Below, one piece after another: positions 1 through 40,805 of a stretch of 64,000 bases of DNA; positions within the stretch are counted from its first letter, which is position 1; each line of letters begins with the position of its first letter. The stretch lies in the NCBI RefSeq assembly GCF_954871325.1, contig NC_088779.1:4838846-4902845 (forward strand), in the 5' to 3' direction. The position numbers and the translations under genes are program-made. The notes beneath the pieces are model-generated. The model ran no database searches, was not told the origin of the DNA, and worked only from the letters and a program-made list of their open reading frames with translations. This DNA comes from Gordionus sp. m RMFG-2023 (lineage: Eukaryota > Nematomorpha > Gordioida > Chordodea > Parachordodidae).

Positions 1-1448
1 AATAAAGGAAAGTTTCTATATTGACATTTGCCTTTAACTCATGCTTTTTTTTATATTTTGAATTCTCTAAGGCTCATCTACCCCGACTACTCTAATATAA
101 AGAATAAATTCTATATTAACATATGTCGCCTCGTTTATTTTTAGGTACTATCTATTGAGACAATAGTCAAAGCTACTCCTCTTAATCCTAACCCATAGCC
201 AGAGCACCAAATCTTATGACTATCATCGTCCCCCCCCTCTCCACGTCACATAACTCTAATTAATTATATGACTTCAAATGCAACAGAAAGATAGATTGAA
301 TTTTATTTTGCCCCAATTTTAATCATGTTAATAATTTTTGGATGATTTATTGATTTTTTGGATGATGTATAAACTTGATAGTTATCGTATATACATTTTT
401 TTTTCTCACAATCGTCATAAAATATCTAAAAATTTTATTTCTTTTAATTAATGTCATTTTTTTTTACAATATTTTCTTTTTCGACACCCTTTCTATTGTT
501 CAATTTTTTGAATATATTTGTTTATTTCTTTTCGGCATTCCATTTCTTTATAACTTTTTCTCTTTTTCTTAAATATTAATCAAACTTATTAAATTTCTTA
601 ATTTTTTTAATTTTTTTTAAAAATTTTTACACATCTTAAGGTTTTCACCAATTTTTTAAATCAAACAAATATATCTCAATTTTTACACACATTTCAAAAT
701 TCTTGAATTTTAAATAATTTTCTTAAGTTTAATAAAAATTTTTAATTTTGTACAATTTTTTTTTATTTTCTAAATTTTACATAATTTCCTAAATTTTGCA
801 TAAATTTCTTATACACAATAATCTTTAAATTTAAATAAATTTCTTATATTTTTACACAATATAAAAAGTTATTAAATTTTTAACAAATTTCCCATATCTT
901 TGAACTAAGTTTTTCTTAAAAGGTATTTTGCTATTTAATCTCTGGTATTCCTTTGAAAAGCTAGTTACACATTTTCTCTACAACATTAGCCAATTTTAAT
1001 GATTAATAAAATTTACTGCTTATACTCTGGTTAAAATTATTTTAAGAATAAATTACATGTTTCCAATCAACTCCTGTCTCCCAAATAAAATTTGAAGAAA
1101 ATAAATATTAATTATTTTATTCGTAATCTATATATTTTGGAACAATATTACTAAATGTCCTATAGGGAATTTGGATCCATAATGATTCAAATTCTCTCAA
1201 TTAGGAATCATTTACAGAGGACAATTTTTTAAGGTTAAAATATCCTATTTAAATTCCAGCATGTATAAAGTAAAGTAAAAAACATTGGGGATTTCAGAAA
1301 AATTTTTAGACTCGCAATGCATATGAGGTATTCTATATTGCTGGAATAATAAGATCCCTATGGATTTCATATTCCCTTAACGACAAATACACTCACTTTT
1401 ATTGTTTAAACTTTCGGGATATTTTTGATATTGTCTAAAATTATATGG

Positions 1449-1531
1449 TATGGTAGATATATTTTACACGTTTGCTGGCTGGAATCCATTTGCGGCAAAA
1501 ATTAGATTTTTTTTTAATTAAAAAAAAGATA

Positions 1532-1580
<49 letters not shown>

Positions 1581-1581
1581 A
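1449..1581. repeat. Family 2 MITE end followed by a GAAA array
   Basis: GCTGGAATCCATTTGCGG with AAAATTAGATTTTT (1473-1515) matches the right end of the palindromic family 2 element. A perfect (GAAA)n array of about 45 bases follows from 1535. The left half of the element is not clear. Confidence 0.5.
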
Positions 1582-2837
1582 ATACGCTCGCAATATCGAC
1601 TAATTAATTATATACGAATTAGTAATTAATACACAAATGTTACATTATATTATATTACGGACATTGTCGGTAGCATATATGCCCCTTCCTTATTTATGAT
1701 ACATATTATGATTCCTTCCATATACACTAATTAACACATTAGCTCGATTATAATGATCACTTTCATTTGCCATTCTTACTTTTTTTTTAATCTGATGAAG
1801 ATTTTATATATATATATATATATTTAAATATAAAAAATAAAGATTAAGATAAAGTAGATAGTAATAGAATTTTTTTTTTTTAAATATAAGATTAACCAAT
1901 AATTTACTTTTTATTATACACAGAGGGAGCACAGGTATAATAAGAATATATAATATTTTTATTATAAAATATAATTAGTGTAGATACAATTTTTTTTCAC
2001 GCTTAGGTAAATTTTTACTATTATACCGAAATTTTGGTTCATTTCTTTTTATTATCAATTTTAAATTTCTTATTGTTATATATTATATATATATAAAAAA
2101 TTGCTTTTACAGTTTACTTTTCCTATGGTTAATTCTATCTTTGTTTGTATATATAAATTATAAATTGTATAATTATTTCTTTTTTTATAAAAATTCTTAT
2201 TTTGCTATAATTATAAAGGAGAACAATTTTTCATACTTTTAATTATAAATTTAAATTTTAGTCTGTTTTCTATAAGTTTTTTGTTATCTTTAAAAAATTT
2301 AATAATATTTTTTTTAAAAAAAATGAAGTTAATAAGCAGATAGAAATCTAGTAATGTTGATATCTCTTTAGGTTAGGAAGGTAAACAGTTATTATTACTA
2401 GTTTAAAAAAAAGAAAATTTAAACAGATAAGATAAATAGGAGGGGGCCGGGGGTGGAGAGAAATGTCAGTAATCGAAATCCGTAAATTATGTACGGGAAA
2501 AAAAATTTCGGACTACGGGCCGGGTCTAAACCTCATTTTTGAAGAAAAACCCACAGGGTCATGCCTACCGACGTCTACTGTAGATACACATTTTATGGGC
2601 TAGTTTCGGTATTAAAAAATATATTGATTTTAATGAAAAATAATTTAAATGGAAGCTATTTATTCCGCTATGATTTTAAAATCAAATATCATAATATCCT
2701 ACATTGTTTAATGTAATTTTAAGGGATCAGAGAGTGGGGGTTTAAAAAATGAATTTGTGTGTAAGGTGGTAAAGTATAAACTTCTCAGATTTATGAAATA
2801 AAAAAAAAATAACCCTCAAATTTCAAAGTGTTTTATG

Positions 2838-3137
2838 CGCAACGTGATGATTTAATGAAATATATTGACGATTAAATTAAAACCCATCCATATAAAAATA
2901 TAATTTTTTACTGAGGATTTCTCACTCTCCTCCCCTTGGTTGTCAATAAATTACTGACCTATGCAGATCATCAGTCATTGCAAAAATAATTAAAATAAAG
3001 ACAAAGCATTACTGAAATTTCTTTTATGTACATAATCCTTTTTGTTATTTTAATTATTTTTGCAAAGATTATAATTTTATATGGATATGGGTTTTAATTT
3101 AATCGTTATGTTTCATTAAATCATCACAACACTGTAA
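2838..3137. repeat. Imperfect palindrome (foldback element)
   Basis: The left arm 2840-2910 (GTGATGATTTAATGAAA...) pairs with 3063-3137. An inner arm, TTGCAAAAATAATTAAAATAA (2977-2998), pairs with 3045-3066. The left arm has about 70 extra bases between the two paired blocks. This is the shape of a hairpin-forming MITE with one insertion. Confidence 0.65.
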
Positions 3138-5287
3138 TCGATAATTATCTTTTATCTCCTTTCTTATTTTCATCTTTTTTTTCTTTTTTATTTCATACGC
3201 AACATAGGACCAGCATGTCTGGCCCGAAACCCCGCTAGAAACGGGTGGTAAAATCTTAATTTTGAAAAAAAATCTGGACCGGTTTGAAAGAATGCAGATC
3301 CGGCTCATGTCGGACCTAAAAATCTATTTTTTTTGTTACAAAACTCGGGTCGGGAAACGATGAAATCCATTTGGATATCGCTAAAGTCGATATTTGAAGT
3401 ATTGATATTTTTTTATACTTTTGATATAAAAGAATAATTTTATTATAAGAGAAGAAGGTCAAACGTTCTTCTTCCGTTAGGAACATTGTGAATCCCATAC
3501 AACAGTGGCACCGTTTTTTTAGAGGCAAGTAGTATGGAAGTTATCACTAAAGAAAAACTTAAATTAAGCTAGCCTCTTCGAAATAAATTTGCTGACTATA
3601 CTTATCTCTCATATTTGCTATTTTAGATTTTACGAATACCCTGTTTTTTTATGTTGTACGATAATTTTGGACCCATATACGATTCAGTCATTTGACTCTC
3701 CTTGCTTAAAAAAAATTCTCTTTTAGTTTTTGAGGACTTTTTCATCCTATGGGGATGTCGGGGTCGGCGAGATACCTCACTTTATAAACAAGATAAGGTT
3801 TCATAAATAATAATATTATCATTTTATTTATTTAATTTATTGGCGCAATCAATAGTTTAAACCTTTTTTTCTTCTTCTGAGGAATAGAAGATTTATATCC
3901 AGATAAGCCAGGGGTTCGTTATTTCCCTTTCGCCCTAAAATGTAACCGAAAGGGATTAATCGATCACTTTGATTGCTAATTGTCAATTCATTTTAGAGAC
4001 AGCTAATGTCTTATTTAAATTTCGACAAATTAGCTCTAATTTTTATCTGCTTTTTTAAAATATATATATACAAAAAAATTGTATGAGGCTTTCAAATTTA
4101 AAAAAAAATATAGATATATACAAATTAAAATTATTATATACAAGTTTTCTAAACACATTATAAATTTATAATGGCATTATTAATACAAAATAAATTATAT
4201 TTTAAAACAAATTCTTTATAATCATAATATTTTAATTTTTAAACTGCTAAAAGTTTTTTTTTAGAAACTAAACTTTACATAAATAACTGTAAAAAAAGAG
4301 AGGTTTAATAAACTTTTTATTAAAAAAAAAATATTAGGCTCTATCAAATATGCAACCAATTCATATTAAATTATATACATTTTATAACTTATATTAAAAA
4401 TAAAAAAGTGAGATAATGAAATTTTTTAAATTAAAGAGAATTGAAGGAAGCAATAAGTGAAGTGAAGAAGATGGTGAATTAAAAGATAAAAAGAAATAAT
4501 TTTAATGGAAAAAGATTAAATTAAAAATGAAATCTAAAAAAGTTTTTATTTGTTTTTTTTGGTAATTATTATAAATTAGGCACTATAACAATATTAAAAT
4601 AATTAATTTTTTTTTTTGGAAAGAAAGAAAAATTTATTAATGAAGTAAAGTGTCAAAGAGATTGGTAGAATTTCGCGAGGAATGAAGGAAGTCTATTGGT
4701 TTGGTGATATGGATGAAACTTTTGTTTAAATTATTAATAAGTTCTCTTATTAATTAATATATTTTTTCCTAAAAGAGGGATTTCTTTTTTTGTGGTAGGT
4801 TTATTTATATAATATAATATGTAAAATTGAATTTTTTTTTCAAAATTAAATTGATTGTAATGATATTTTAATTTTAGTAAAGAAAGAAAGTAAGAAAAAA
4901 TAGGCAACAATATGCTGCTCTGTAATAGATACATTCGTTTTTTAGTGTTAAATGAAGGAATTAACAAAATAATGAAAACATGGTGTATTTATTTGCTTTT
5001 CTAAGCTGACATTTTTCTAATAGATTTATTTAGATAGAGATGGGGGTGTGGGAGGTGGTGGTTAATGTACGCAACAAAGCTTTGTGGAGTAAGAATTTTG
5101 GAATATAAATTTTATTAAATAGCAAATTAGGAAAAAATTATATACTCTATATCATGTAATATTCTTAATTATATTAAAAATTTATTTAATTAAAATTATC
5201 ATTATAAAAAAAAATTTTTTTAAAAATTAATTTTTTAGATATAAAATTCGTGATTAAATTATGCTTTTTTTTGAGTATGTTATAATA

Positions 5288-5347
5288 ATTATTTTTCCGA
5301 TAATAGGAAAATGAGTATTTTAGCCTCATTTTCCTATAAAAAATAAT
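5288..5347. repeat. Strong hairpin in the sequence upstream of exon A
   Basis: ATAGGAAAATGAG (5303-5315) pairs perfectly with CTCATTTTCCTAT (5325-5337) around a 9-base loop. Outer bases AATTATTTTT and AAAAATAATT lengthen the stem. No similar copy was seen elsewhere in the window. Confidence 0.6.
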
Positions 5348-5790
5348 TAAAATTTGGTAATTAAAGAAAGTGCAATATGAAAAATGCGGTGTAATATGAT
5401 TTCTTTTGTTAACAATACTTCAGTCTGCATAGGGATGATAAAGTGTCTTCTCCCTCGCGCGTCCTTTCAATTTTGAACAGGTCTTTCCCTTGGGTAAGAA
5501 AGAGGGATCTTAACGAACGTTCTAGCATTCTGATATCTTTTCAGAAGATTAAATTATATTAAAAACAATTATTTTTTTAGCAAAAATGAGAAAAATTTTT
5601 CATAAAATAAATAATTTAAAATGAAAGAAATAGAAATAAATTAAAAATTTACCTCCAGTCCAAAATGGGAGTATTATATATAGTTTTATAATAAGTTCTG
5701 AGTTATATAGGAAGAAATGAAAGGAAGGAAGTTGGTTATGACCCCTCTCTTTTTAAAAATAATGATAATTTTTTTTCTCGAAAATTTTAG

Positions 5791-33831
<28,041 letters not shown>

Positions 33832-33996
33832 TGGAAATGTTTCGGCGGTTGTTCCTTCTATTATTATAAATACAATATTTACGCGGCAAAAAAAAATGGC
33901 ATTTTTTAATACAGAGTATATATAACTTCTATTTTTATACTTTGTCTTATTATTTATTTAAAAAAATATACTATATGATTTACCAAGAAGAAAAAT

Positions 33997-34002
33997 AATA
34001 AA
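33997..34002 (+). terminator. Candidate polyadenylation signal of the receptor gene
   Basis: AATAAA lies about 165 bases after the stop codon, followed by T-rich sequence. AATAAA is common by chance in DNA this A+T-rich, so support is positional only. Confidence 0.35.
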
Positions 34003-35273
34003 AATTCAGGTTTCATTCAAATACTTTTTGCACTTATCAAGTATTATCATCTCTTGATGTATAATAGAGACACTGGAACCCCCCCCCCCACTATTAAATT
34101 TTTTTTATATATAATTTACTATTGATAATATAAATTCTTAAAATTTAAAAAAAACTACTATTTTTTACGTTTTTAATTTTTATATTACAATTTTGAAATA
34201 GAGTATATTTGGTTATTTTTATGGTCTAGTTGTCATATTCCTTTTGATGTCAATATCATTAGATATACCACAAGTATATTTGTTTGAATACTTTTTATAC
34301 CGCTATTAAAATTAAATATTAAAGTATCAAAGCTACAACAACATCAAGTCTCGTATTTTAAAAGATGATACGATTTTAATGATAGTAAAAACTTATTTAG
34401 ATTTTTTTTTAAATTGATTTTTGTGCTTCTTTGAATCTTCGTTTCATTTTGAATATTGGTATGAATATTAATAATTTTCGTATTTTGCTAAAAATTTATT
34501 TTATATTTATATAACTGTTTACAAAAATCTAAATGTTTTTATCTGCTATCCGCAGAAAGGTAGAATTTAGCGTGTAAAGATAATTTTATATAAATAGATG
34601 ATATATTGCCGAAGATCTTATTTACCATCATTTTCTTTGCCCAATCGTTTGTTTTTCTTAAGTATATGGCTTTGTTCTTGCGCGTGAGCTTGGAATGATA
34701 CGTTACGCAAAAAGAAAGTACTGTAACAAAATTTTTTTTTTTAGATTGATATCTCCTGGCACAATATTCCAGTTAACATAAAATCTTAAATAGAAATACA
34801 TTTTTTAATCTTTTGGTTTTTTTTAGAGTTTGTCAAATATAAATTTTATCTAGGCATTATAATATTTTTTTTTTTACAATTTTCAGCTTTGCGATAGTTA
34901 AATTTTATATTTCACACACGTATAACAATAGGAAACGAGAACTAGTTATAACTGAGATAACTATAGGTGGGGAAAATTATTAAGCTTAGCCGACTAAATT
35001 AAAACATAACCAATTAAATTAGAGGGAAAACTGGCCAACCCGGGCAAGCCTGGAAATCGCCATTTAACGCGGAAGAAGAACTATAAAATGGCTACGACTA
35101 ATAAATACACATAGTTAATTTTAACTAAGCTATCAGCCATTTCCATAGTGACTTTAAAAAAATTGAAGCTACAGAAAATAAGAAAAAGACTGACTTTAAA
35201 AAAAAAATTATAATTGACTTATGGGGTATTTAATCGTAGTCATTTTCTATGAACTAAAGTAACTCGCTACAGA

Positions 35274-35436
35274 TAGTGTTGGTTAGCTTGTTTTAGTCAA
35301 AATAATTTTACGCATGCCTCTAGATTTCGTTAATGGATTTTTCAAACTTTTCTGCCATTTTATGATCAAGATCTCCAGGCTCGCCCAATATTTTATAACT
35401 AAAATATTGGATAAGTCGAGCTGTTTAACAACAGTA
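35274..35436. mobile_element. Degenerate family 1 MITE
   Basis: It starts TAGTGTTGGTTAGC and ends GAGCTGTTTAACAACAGTA. Internal TTTTCTGCCATTTTATGATC and CAGGCTCGCCCAATATTT are the family blocks in reverse order. No target duplication is visible. Confidence 0.6.
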
Positions 35437-38400
35437 ACCCTTAGATTTTCTTTTATAACCTATGTATTAGTCGATAGCCCCCTCCAAATATAACTGATAA
35501 CTAAACTAACTCGTTAGTAGCTTCTTATATATAATATTTACGAAATTTCTTCTTCTTTATTTTGTTGTTGAAAATTTTAAATACCATTTGAATTCAAAAT
35601 TGTATATGTGATGTAATGATATATAATAATACCTAGACTGACGATGCATTCATAATAATACCGAAAGAGTGGGTTGAATGCTAATCAGCTGGGCTCGCCA
35701 TTTTGGTAACCCATAGAGTATAATTATTCTCATGTTAAAAACTACTGTTGATTTGAGAACTTGCTTCCTTATTATCTCGATGATCAAGGGCAATCTTTTA
35801 ATAAAGTTTGTGTCAGGCATAGGAATAAATTGGTTTCTCGTTTAAAATTTTTGATAATGATATGCGTAATCAAAATGGTGTCCTCAGCTGTTTTCATTGA
35901 TGTACACTTTTAATGAATACATCGTCTGTCTGGGTATTATTACGTGTCATTGATATTATGATATATTTGGATTTGATAAATACACTTCTAGTATCTTCTC
36001 CAAAATTGCTTTCGGATCCTTTATTATTAATATTTTTTTTGATGTTTTATGAATGAACTTATAATTGCGCTGATCGTGTATATTATTGAAAAGATTTGTT
36101 TCTAAATTCTTTATTTAAAGTTAGCACAAGATTTTCATTTTCTTAATTTTAGGAGTGTAGGAGGGGGAAAGGGAGGGGGGGGGTGGGGTTGGCAAATGAA
36201 TGCTAAGGAACTCTAAATTAGATTTGAGCAAAACCAAAAATTTTCCTATACCATGTACCCCCCTTAATTTAAAATAAAAAAATGTTATAGGGAATTATTC
36301 AAATGAATGTCTAACTTTACCTTAAATTATAATAAGTAGCTTTTAATTAACTGTTTTGTTTGCAATTAAAAACATTACGATAATCAAGATTTTTGCAGTC
36401 TCATCATTGACAAGCGCCCTAAAAAAATGTTCTGTATGAAAGGAATAATATAGTTTCATTTTTTAAAAAGAAAAATAATAATTTCTTTTAAGAAATATCA
36501 ACCACCATGCATGTTAACCGTCATTGTGTAATCTTTGATTATTTTCTAGTGGTAATTAGGTATATGAAACTTTAGAATCCCTGTTAGAAAGTAAATTCTG
36601 CCGAACTTTCACAAAGTTAATGGGGTAAACGATCGATTGGTTATAAAAGTCATAGAATATTTAATTAAAATAAAGATTATTTCTTTGTATATAAATTATT
36701 TTTAAAGTTATATCCAACTGCTCAGTTTAGAAAAAAAATTTAAAAATATCATTCGTATTTTTTTATAAGAAGGGCCATATCAAAAGTAGTATTTACAATC
36801 GTAAAATCGTTAAAATTATTTAAGTTTAATATATATGAAAGTATCTGTGGTATGTATTTGTTTTGTTTCACGAATTTATCGTCAAACCGGCATGCCGTTT
36901 ATTCAATTAGATGGAAAAACGGAAGGAGCGGGAGGGATACTATCTCTATTTTCGGGAGTCGGTAGCCAGTAACGAGTCATTTTTTTTAAAGTCAGTGGCG
37001 AAGTTGAGAGTTAGGTTAGCCATTTTTTTAAATAATCAAGCAACATAATATTTACATTCCTCCCTAACCCTTAGTAAATGTTTCTAACTACGCCCTCCCC
37101 TAATTGTGTCTTTACCACACAAATGAACTGTAGAAGGGATGTAACAAGTGATTTATAATATTTATATATATCCTTGAATAATTTTTTGTTGATATTTTTT
37201 TAACAAAATAATATAGTTTATTTCGCTTTAATTACCTGTGCAACAATAATTACATTATACAAGATGGACTTAAAATGAAAATCAATTCATGTATTATAAC
37301 TAAGTTTACTACTCAAAAAAAAATAAAAATTTCTCAAAATAACGTTTTTGGATGAGTTGGACTAGCTATAAAAGCTTTTTCAGGGAGAATATTATAGATC
37401 TGCTTATTAGCGACAATTTAAATTAATTTTAAAACAAGTATATTTTACATTTTATGATTCTAGCGAAATCTCTCACTTTTATTTTCTATTAACCGGCTAA
37501 TTATTTAGTGAACCCATCAAAATGCGTTTCCCAAGAACTCTCACAAAAGATTTTTTTAACCGGCTAAAATGAGCAATTAAGGTTAGTTGCAAAAATTTCT
37601 TTCTTTCTATTTTTTTAGGGTATTTATGTATTATTTATTCAAAAATTTTTTTAATTTTTATTATAATTAAGATATTTTATTATATAAAAAAAAAATTGAT
37701 TCTTTCAAAATCTTAACCTGCATTTTAAAATTTAATTTTTAAAAAATGATATATAATCTTAAATTTAGTTGTAAATTTTTCATTCGTCAAACATATCCAT
37801 TCATTTATCAACGCATAAAATTGTATAAACGCAAATTTATTACCACCCTTCCCTCAAAGGAGTTGAAGCAGGCACAATCTTATTTTCGCTAAAATATAGA
37901 TCTAATACATGATATATATTGTATATACCCGTTTTACTGGAGAAGATGTACTTCTATCTAGACAATAGCAATGATCAGTTCCATTTAAAGAGTAGTTAGG
38001 ATTTATTGGTGTAAATAATGATAGAATCATTTATTGCCTATATTTCTAAGTATTTTACTATAAATTTATGTTTTTTTTTTCATATCTTATCTAAGTCCTT
38101 TCATCTTGGAATTTATTTATTTTCAACGTATCATTGTCGTGTTTCATAAAACTTTCCTTAGTCTTAGTTGGCTGTTCGATTTATTTTGTATATATTAGGG
38201 TTGGTTGAGTTAACCAATATGTATAATATGAAGTAAATAATTTTTTAGTATCAAAAATACACTAACCCAAAATCTGAACTCATTGAATACATCCCTCCTT
38301 GGTTGACCAGACCGCAACTTAGTGAACCCTCCTCTGTAGATTAATACATCACAGACCCTCATTAAATATATACAAATGGATACGATATACACATCCCTTA

Positions 38401-38474
38401 AATTTTTTTAAAAAGGAACAATATTTCGATCATGTGTTATACCCCTTAAATTCTTAAATTTTTTTTTATCTAAG

Positions 38475-38649
38475 CTACATCGGTGAGATATTAAACACAT
38501 CCAATTCTTCCATCGTAGAAATAAGTATCTCAGCTGCAAATACTCTGGGAAAAATTCGCTGGAAGAATCCGGATGATCAATTCAATGTCGAAAATGATCA
38601 TGATTTGTCCTACAATATAAATAATTATTCTTATTATTCATTGCTTTAA
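38475..38649 (+). CDS. Orphan terminal-exon-like ORF
   Basis: After a T-rich tract and ATCTAAG (acceptor), the frame C|TAC ATC GGT... stays open for 57 codons to TAA. It encodes YIGEILNTSNSSIVEISISA, then ANTLGKIRWKNPDDQFN and an Asn/Tyr-rich end. Its richer G+C at the start and its clean frame look coding. VEISISAANTLGK has the pattern of an FN3 F strand (V.V.A.N..G). It enters in phase 2, like receptor exons I, K and N. It could be an alternative last exon or part of an unseen gene. Confidence 0.4.
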
Positions 38650-40585
38650 TTTAAAATTTTTTTACCCCCTAAACACTCATTAATTGCAATATTTTTAAAT
38701 TTATGTCAATCATGTAAAAATAAATATAATTTTTAAAAAAACAATTATTTAACCGGTTCGAAAGTATTTATAACGGTTTTATCATAACCGTTCACTTATG
38801 GTTCTGAAAATTTTAACGGATAAATTAAGGTTTTCGGTTCGGTTCCGACACCTTCTTTGGTAAAAATAAAGAAAAGGTTTTTTTTTATAAAGAAAAAAAT
38901 TGAATGTATTTACATTTTTTAAAATTCAAAAGTATTATTTTTAAAAAAATATATATTTAATATAAACAAAAGCGTATATATTTTTTAAAAAAAAAAATTA
39001 CGAAAATGAACTAGAAAATTATGTTTTTATGATATATTTTATAGTAATAAAAATAAAATCGGACATCTCATATTTAATATAACAAATTGGATGGAGAATT
39101 CTTCAATCATGTTGATGATCTGGTTCATATTAACTATAGTGAGTAATCAATATATATTTATTTATTATATAGTAAAATATATGTCGTATACAGAATTTAG
39201 ATAGACCAATCTTTCAAATTGGCCATTTTTAAATTAAAAATCTTATTTGATCGGAAATGTATTCCAGGATGTATGGATACCCAGAACTTTTGGAACTATT
39301 CCTTCATTTGTTATAATATATATTTTTTTTAAAAAAATACACAAAAATCTCATGATAAATTGTTTGAAATTCGCAGTATGGGTTGGGTACTTTATATACA
39401 AACTGAAATATACTTCCACTTAAAGAGGACTTTTTTCATTATAAGATCAAATCGTGAATGATTTAAAAATTGTAATATTCTGAATCTCTATATATTCCAC
39501 ACCCAGTAACTTTACGATATATATATATATATACATTTAAAAAAATATATATTCTCCACGCAATATAATTACAAATATTGTGTTTAAATAATAATAAGAC
39601 ATATACACTTTTTATTGTAGCTGGGCAATGGTTAAAAATCGACTAATTTGTTTCAGTCTTCAGAAAATAAATCCCTTAGGTATTGAGGAATGAGAAAATT
39701 TATTTTTGCTTTCTTCAAAGTTACGCCATATTTTCAAAGAAAACTGAAGCTAAAGCTATAATTTTGTTCAGCCATCCGGGTAAGTAAAAATCGGCCAAAA
39801 TTGATTTTTTAATTATTTAGATATAATTTTTACCATAAAATTCTCAACTAAAATAGTAAATAAATTGTATTAATGTTTATTAAGATATTCCCAAAGTTTC
39901 CAAAAATGATTATTACTAGAAGGTGCCATTGTATTTTTCAAAATAACTTATGCTAACATGTCTCTGTTTGATACATCTGTTGGATACGCGCATGTAAAAT
40001 AAGCACTTTAGAAACCTAGTTTTTAACCGATAAATTCTCCTCACATCTGGATTTTTATGAAACATAACTCAACTTTGTTCATGCCACAATGAATAACAGA
40101 TCTTCTTTGGCACGCGTGTATATTAAGCCAAATTATTCGATTTTAGGGAATTATCCTATTTAACCAATCAGTCACTGTTTTGCCTCCGACAGTTATAAGA
40201 CCTATATAATAAGATTTTTTTTAAAAAAAATTTTACATCCAGTTCTCCAAAAAAATTTTTCGCCCTTTTACCTATTCATATATCACATATGTATGGCAAG
40301 ATCCCTTATGACAATTTTGCCATTAAAATTTTAGTCATTTAAAATTTATAATGAAAAATCTATGGAAAAATTAATATAATTTATATAAGTTCAATAAGGT
40401 TAATGGTAAAATTTTCTAAATAGAATAGAATAAGTTTTCTACACGTGCTGGAATACATTTCAAGCAAAATTATAATGTTTAAATATTTAAGGTTGAAAAG
40501 ATAACACATTTACGCTTACATATATATAACAAAATAATTAATATCCTTAAAATTTTTTTATAACTAACTCAATTATCCTAACAAG
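38650..40585. other. Intergenic DNA with a family 2 copy
   Basis: A+T-rich, with a family 2 palindromic element (about 39215-39480) and a partial family 2 end at 40440-40515. The first exon(s) of the gene at 40586 should lie here if it needs any, but none was recognised. Confidence 0.45.
39215..39480. mobile_element. Family 2 palindromic MITE
   Basis: The left half is AAATTAAAAATCTTATTTGATCGGAAATGTATTCCAGGATGT, given here only as landmarks ATCGGAAATG and TATTCCAGGAT. The right half has GAATGATTTAAAAATTGTAA as in the copies at 55644 and 56782. The centre is A+T-rich without a frame. Confidence 0.55.
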
Positions 40586-40805
40586 TATGTGAATAACTTG
40601 CTCGGCTATAGATTTGGGTCACATAACACCTCGGTGCTCATAGATCCACCAAAACGTTTAAAAATCGAAATAACCAAATCGAATCACGAGTCTTATAGTA
40701 CAGATGATAAACTTCCTGAAAAATTTAAACGGCGCCAATTACGGGGAAAAAAATACAACGTAGGGCAAACATCAACAGATGCATACAATCCTGTCTACAC
40801 GATAA
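40586..40805 (+). CDS. Polar-protein gene, first visible exon
   Basis: The acceptor is CCTAACAAG|TA and the donor CGATAA|GTTTTC, phase 1. It encodes YVNNLLGYRFGSHNTSVLID, then PPKRLKIEITKSNHESYSTD and a basic KFKRRQLRGKKYNVG. The frame runs on to a stop at 40822 if the weak donor is not used, giving a short protein ending FPLV. The start is unresolved. Confidence 0.6.

Larger units (their letters stand above)
1..5790. other. Non-coding upstream region
   Basis: This is A+T-rich DNA with no exon that I can defend. It holds a GAAA array (about 1535-1581), partial family 2 repeat ends (about 1449-1523), an AT run near 1808, GC-rich islands at 2440-2590 and 3215-3355, an imperfect palindrome at 2838-3137 and a strong hairpin at 5288-5347. 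The first receptor exon (signal peptide) should lie here or beyond the left edge. Confidence 0.6.
33832..38474. other. Intergenic or 3' flanking DNA after the receptor
   Basis: Probable 3' UTR at the start, then A+T-rich DNA with one family 1 copy (35274-35436) and G-rich runs near 36165-36187. The small frame at 38210-38392 (minus) has no support. No gene recognised. Confidence 0.5.

Noticed and set aside
3099-3528. Two minus-strand frames of about 70 codons
   Set aside because: They lie over a palindrome and a GC-rich island and have no codon texture or splice support.
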